A stretch of DNA of 64,000 nucleotides, from the NCBI RefSeq assembly GCF_004122735.1, contig NZ_SDIF01000015.1, positions 43,867 to 107,866 on the forward strand, written 5' to 3'. Positions 61,493 to 64,000 of this stretch are shown here, piece by piece. Below the pieces are notes generated by a model that was not told the origin of the DNA, did no database searches, and was given only the letters and a program-made list of their open reading frames with translations. This DNA comes from Streptomyces sioyaensis. GTDB lineage: Bacteria; Actinomycetota; Actinomycetes; Streptomycetales; Streptomycetaceae. Each line of letters begins with the position of its first letter. Positions within the stretch are counted from its first letter, which is position 1. Position numbers and translations under genes: made by a program.

Positions 61493-62107
61493 TCAGCTGT
61501 GCCGGGACCCGTCCTGACGATCAGGGCTGCGAGGGTGTCCGGCCGCTTGTCTCCTTGCCCGGGCACGGCCGATGAGCCACGCGCTCAGGCATACCAGTAC
61601 CGCTGCCCCGGCTCCGTACACGGGGAGCCAACGGGTCGTCGTGGCTGCCAGGCAGTCGGCCACCGCGTTGTGGCGCTGGAAATGGGCGTAGGCCAGCGCG
61701 GCTGCTTCGTCGCCGGTCGGATTCGTCAAGGCCACACGGCTGCCCTCGTAAGCACCCACCCCCACACACCCACTACGGGTGCCTGGCATCGGGAACAGCC
61801 ACTTCCAGCGCTGCATCATGGGAGCCACCGTGATCGCCGCGCACAGGCCAACGACCAGCGAATAGGCCGCCAGATTCCGTGCGTAGGCAGGCTTGAGGCC
61901 GGGCGTCCAGGCCGGGAGTCGGTAGAAGGAGAAAATCACGGCAAGGAGCGTGACTCCGATGTATGTGGCGAACCACTCCCAGGCGCCCTGCGCGAGGGCG
62001 GCTGTCAGCACGGCGGCGAGCGCGATGCCGATGACTCCGTACGGGGCACTGTCACCGGCGCGGGAAGATACGGAGTTCCGGGCTCCTTGAGGGCTTGGCG
62101 CGTTCAC
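61493..62107 (-). CDS. Hypothetical integral membrane protein (four segments)
   Basis: This 204-residue protein starts at GTG 62107 behind GGAG. Predicted membrane segments: VIGIALAAVLTAALAQGAWE, YIGVTLLAVIFSFY, LAAYSLVVGLCAAITVAPMM, and near the C-terminus VYGAGAAVLVCLSAWLIG, with an external loop of about 70 residues between the third and fourth. The cytoplasmic tail is basic. The family is not recognised. It is convergent with the PadR gene. Confidence 0.7.
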   Translation of the reverse strand: MNAPSPQGARNSVSSRAGDSAPYGVIGIALAAVLTAALAQGAWEWFATYIGVTLLAVIFSFYRLPAWTPGLKPAYARNLAAYSLVVGLCAAITVAPMMQRWKWLFPMPGTRSGCVGVGAYEGSRVALTNPTGDEAAALAYAHFQRHNAVADCLAATTTRWLPVYGAGAAVLVCLSAWLIGRARARRQAAGHPRSPDRQDGSRHS

Positions 62108-62486
62108 GGTGTCTCCTGCCTCCTCCAAGGCCCTCAGTGTGCGGGCTCGCAGCGCCTGGACCTGACACCGTGCGGGGACTGTCCCGCAAACCCGCCCGAT
62201 TGGCGGGGTGCGCCGTGGTACGGGGAGCCGGTCTTGCGGGGCAGTCTTCAGGTGCCGTTGTGGCCATCGGCTGCCTCGGCAAGGAGGCGCGGACCGTGGT
62301 GCGCACGTCGTTGACCATGATCGTTCCGAGTGAGGTCGAGGAGTCCGGCAGCGGGGACTGCCGGCGGGCGCATCACTCGGCGGGGCCCTGAGGCCGGGAC
62401 ACGCCCAGCGGCGGTGGCGCCGGTGACCCGCGGCTACGGCACCGGGACGAAAATCACCGGCTCGGGTTGGTTCGCCGCATCGACGC
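62108..62486. other. Intergenic stretch upstream of the RHH operon
   Basis: About 380 bases. No gene was recognised; it includes the promoter of the membrane protein gene at its left end. Confidence 0.35.
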
Positions 62487-62516
62487 CTAGTATCTAGCTT
62501 GCTAGGTTGCTAGCAT
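62487..62516 (+). promoter_or_regulatory. Four evenly spaced CTAG boxes and -10 element before the RHH operon
   Basis: CTAG occurs at 62487, 62494, 62502 and 62510, spaced 7, 8 and 8 bases. CTAG is rare in Streptomyces DNA. Ribbon-helix-helix repressors often bind tandem short boxes at about this spacing. TAGCAT (62511-62516), seven bases before the GTG, would serve as -10 of a leaderless mRNA, so bound repressor would block transcription directly. Confidence 0.65.
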
Positions 62517-62522
62517 CTGCTT

Positions 62523-62702
62523 GTGGGCGACAAGGAAGTCAAACAGTTCAACGTGTACCTGCCGATCGAGCTGATCAAGCAGGTCAAGTACCGCGCCATC
62601 GAGTCGGGCATGTCGTTGTCGGCGCTGGTCGCTGACGCGCTGCGTGCCTACCTCGACAACACCCCTGAGCAAGGACAGCAATCGACCGAGAAGGAGACCT
62701 GA
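62523..62702 (+). CDS. Ribbon-helix-helix DNA-binding protein (59 aa)
   Basis: This small regulator starts at GTG 62523, probably leaderless. The beta strand [20 protein letters not shown] is followed by the second helix of the fold ([19 protein letters not shown]), the usual CopG/Arc-type pattern. It is first of three genes: its stop is one base from the VOC gene start. Likely autorepressor acting at the CTAG boxes just upstream. Confidence 0.85.
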   Translation: MGDKEVKQFNVYLPIELIKQVKYRAIESGMSLSALVADALRAYLDNTPEQGQQSTEKET

Positions 62703-62703
62703 C

Positions 62704-63048
62704 ATGGCGACCGAAGGCATCGAGGCCGTGTTCCTGACGACCCACAACTGGGGTAAGGCGGCGAAGTTCTTCCAGGCACTGGGCTACGAGTTGGAGTTCT
62801 CGACCGACCACAACTCCGGCCGGCTCCGCAACGGCCACGGTCCGTACATCTTCATCGCCGAGATCCCTGAGGACCAAGAGCCCCAGACGCAGATCGTGCT
62901 GAAGGTGCCCGACGCGGACGGGTTCCGTCCCGATCCTGCCGTCGAGGTGGTCACGCCGTTCGAGGACACCCATTTCGGGACCAAGGAGATGACCGTCCGC
63001 GACCCCGACGGGCGCCTGTGGAGCCTCCAAGCTCCCGCCAAGAACTGA
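62704..63048 (+). CDS. VOC (glyoxalase/bleomycin-resistance) family protein
   Basis: This 114-residue protein has ATG 62704 behind AAGGAG within the preceding gene. Pattern: GIEAVFLTTHNWGKAAKFFQ, LGYELEFSTDHNSGRLRNG, and a C-terminal TVRDPDGRLWSLQAP with the usual DPDGR turn. VOC proteins are metal enzymes or drug-sequestering proteins. It is cotranscribed with an RHH regulator and a methyltransferase, so a detoxification or resistance role is plausible. Confidence 0.87.
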   Translation: MATEGIEAVFLTTHNWGKAAKFFQALGYELEFSTDHNSGRLRNGHGPYIFIAEIPEDQEPQTQIVLKVPDADGFRPDPAVEVVTPFEDTHFGTKEMTVRDPDGRLWSLQAPAKN

Positions 63049-63069
63049 CCACCACGAAAGGGGAACACC

Positions 63070-63927
63070 ATGGCAGAGGAGCAGACCCAGGCACCGGACA
63101 GCACCGCGGTGCGGACCGCCCTCTGGCGGGCCATGCACGTCCAGGTCGACCCACCGCCGCACGTACTCAAGGACGAGATCGGTCTGCAGCTGGCGGCCCC
63201 GGGCGATGACTGGCGGCGCCGCCCCGACATGGACCCGCGCGCCACCAGCGCGTTCCGGGCGGCCATGGTGGCCCGTGCGCGTTTCATCGAGGATCTGATC
63301 ACTGAGCAGGCCGACCGCGGAGCCGCCCAGTACGTCATCCTGGGAGCGGGCCTGGACACCTTTGCCCAGCGCAGGCCGGAGGTCGCCTCCCGCCTACGGA
63401 TCTTCGAGGTCGACCAGCCCGGCCCGCAGGCCTGGAAGCGCCATCGCCTGGTCGAACTCGGCTACGGCATCCCCGACTGGTTGCACCTGGTACCGGTCGA
63501 CTTCGAGGCGAGCGAAGACTGGCTGAAGCAGCTGGCCGCCGCCGGCTTCGATGCCGGCCGGCCGACGGTCATCGTCTCCACCGGCGTCTCCATGTACCTC
63601 ACCAAAGAGGCCACCACGGCCACCCTGCGCCAGATCGCCGGGCTCGCACCCGGCTCGACACTCGCCATGACCTTCCTCCTGCCCACCGAACTCCTCGACG
63701 ACGCCGACCGCCCCGGCCTCCGGGCCAGCAAGGAAGGCGCACAAGCATCCGGAACACCGTTCATCAGCTTCTACACCCCACCCGAAATGCTGGAACTGGC
63801 CCACGAAGCCGGCCTCAAAAACGCCCGACACATCTCGGGAGCCTCCCTGGCCCACCGCTACTTCGCCGATCGCACCGACGGCATCCGCCCCTCAAGCGGC
63901 GAGGACCTACTACTGGCCACCACCTAG
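63070..63927 (+). CDS. SAM-dependent methyltransferase, LCMT/TIGR00027-like
   Basis: This 285-residue protein has ATG 63070 behind AAAGGGG. The SAM-binding region shows YVILGAGLDTFAQRRP (motif I, about 95-110), FEVDQPGPQAWKRHRL (acidic residue after strand 2, near 125), and VIVSTGVSMYLTKEATTATL, the tyrosine-rich stretch typical of this O-methyltransferase family. The substrate is unknown. It is last in the RHH-VOC-methyltransferase operon. Confidence 0.88.
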   Translation: MAEEQTQAPDSTAVRTALWRAMHVQVDPPPHVLKDEIGLQLAAPGDDWRRRPDMDPRATSAFRAAMVARARFIEDLITEQADRGAAQYVILGAGLDTFAQRRPEVASRLRIFEVDQPGPQAWKRHRLVELGYGIPDWLHLVPVDFEASEDWLKQLAAAGFDAGRPTVIVSTGVSMYLTKEATTATLRQIAGLAPGSTLAMTFLLPTELLDDADRPGLRASKEGAQASGTPFISFYTPPEMLELAHEAGLKNARHISGASLAHRYFADRTDGIRPSSGEDLLLATT

Positions 63928-63960
63928 TGACCTGAGTCGAAGATTCGTCGTTGGTTGGGT

Positions 63961-64000
63961 ATGAGTCGTCCAGGTCCGAAGATTCCGCCGTTGTCGGTCA
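63961..64000 (+). CDS. Probable IS630-family transposase, start only (cut by window edge)
   Basis: The thirteen codons MSRPGPKIPPLSV match the usual N-terminus of Streptomyces IS630-family transposases (RRGPKIPPL pattern). Only the start is in the window; the element's left end probably lies in 63930-63960. Confidence 0.5.
   Translation, partial: MSRPGPKIPPLSV

Overview
The window is very high-GC actinobacterial DNA and reads as a Streptomyces subtelomeric region. The evidence is GTG starts, nearly uniform G/C at third codon positions, a modular type I polyketide synthase (PKS), LuxR/LAL regulators, a TTA (bldA-type) codon in a regulator, a Ku protein, PhoD, and Streptomyces-type telomere palindromes next to TtrA-like helicases.

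Region 1 (1-31.1 kb) is part of a polyketide cluster. Four single-module PKS proteins are transcribed leftward in the order A (22731-17746), B (17693-12114), C (12045-7084), D (7019-1572). D ends in a thioesterase and is followed by a strong hairpin. All four carry N-terminal docking helices and none is a loading module, so chain initiation must lie outside the window or in another gene. B has malonyl-type AT, DH and B-type KR (double bond). C has a divergent branched-extender AT and A-type KR. D has malonyl AT, A-type KR and TE. A has an unusual AT (GSSLG, CASH) and a KR lacking the usual catalytic serine. A type II thioesterase (22934) diverges from A. A small LuxR regulator with a TTA codon and two large divergent LAL regulators (25.2-31.1 kb) probably control the pathway. 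A two-part 3-hydroxyacyl-CoA dehydrogenase is cut by the left edge.

Region 2 (31.1-43.4 kb) is accessory sequence with many broken genes: a Nudix gene disturbed at two homopolymers, a TetR/hydrolase pair with a clear operator, GNAT, ISL3 and HtrA remnants, Ku, small DUF proteins, an APH-fold gene with an in-frame TGA, RidA, secreted PhoD, a sortase-anchored protein and a frameshifted transposon-type ATPase.

Region 3 (43.4-51.6 kb) is the most remarkable. Two TtrA-like telomeric helicase genes point away from a GC-rich inverted repeat at about 48107-48557. The palindromes of that repeat match, in order and sequence, the terminal palindromes of Streptomyces telomeres. It looks like two replicon ends joined head to head. 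One end is complete; the other appears to lack its outermost palindromes. The left helicase is split by an IS5-type element (45508-47055) that carries an ASCH-domain gene. Removing the element and one TTA target copy restores the helicase frame exactly.

Region 4 (51.6-64 kb) belongs to the other end. It holds pyruvate carboxylase, an IclR/IstB scar, an SRPBCC protein, a GAF-PP2C-HATPase phosphatase, PadR with a distant operator-like dyad, a membrane protein, and a small RHH-VOC-methyltransferase operon behind four evenly spaced CTAG boxes. It ends at the start of a probable IS630-family transposase.
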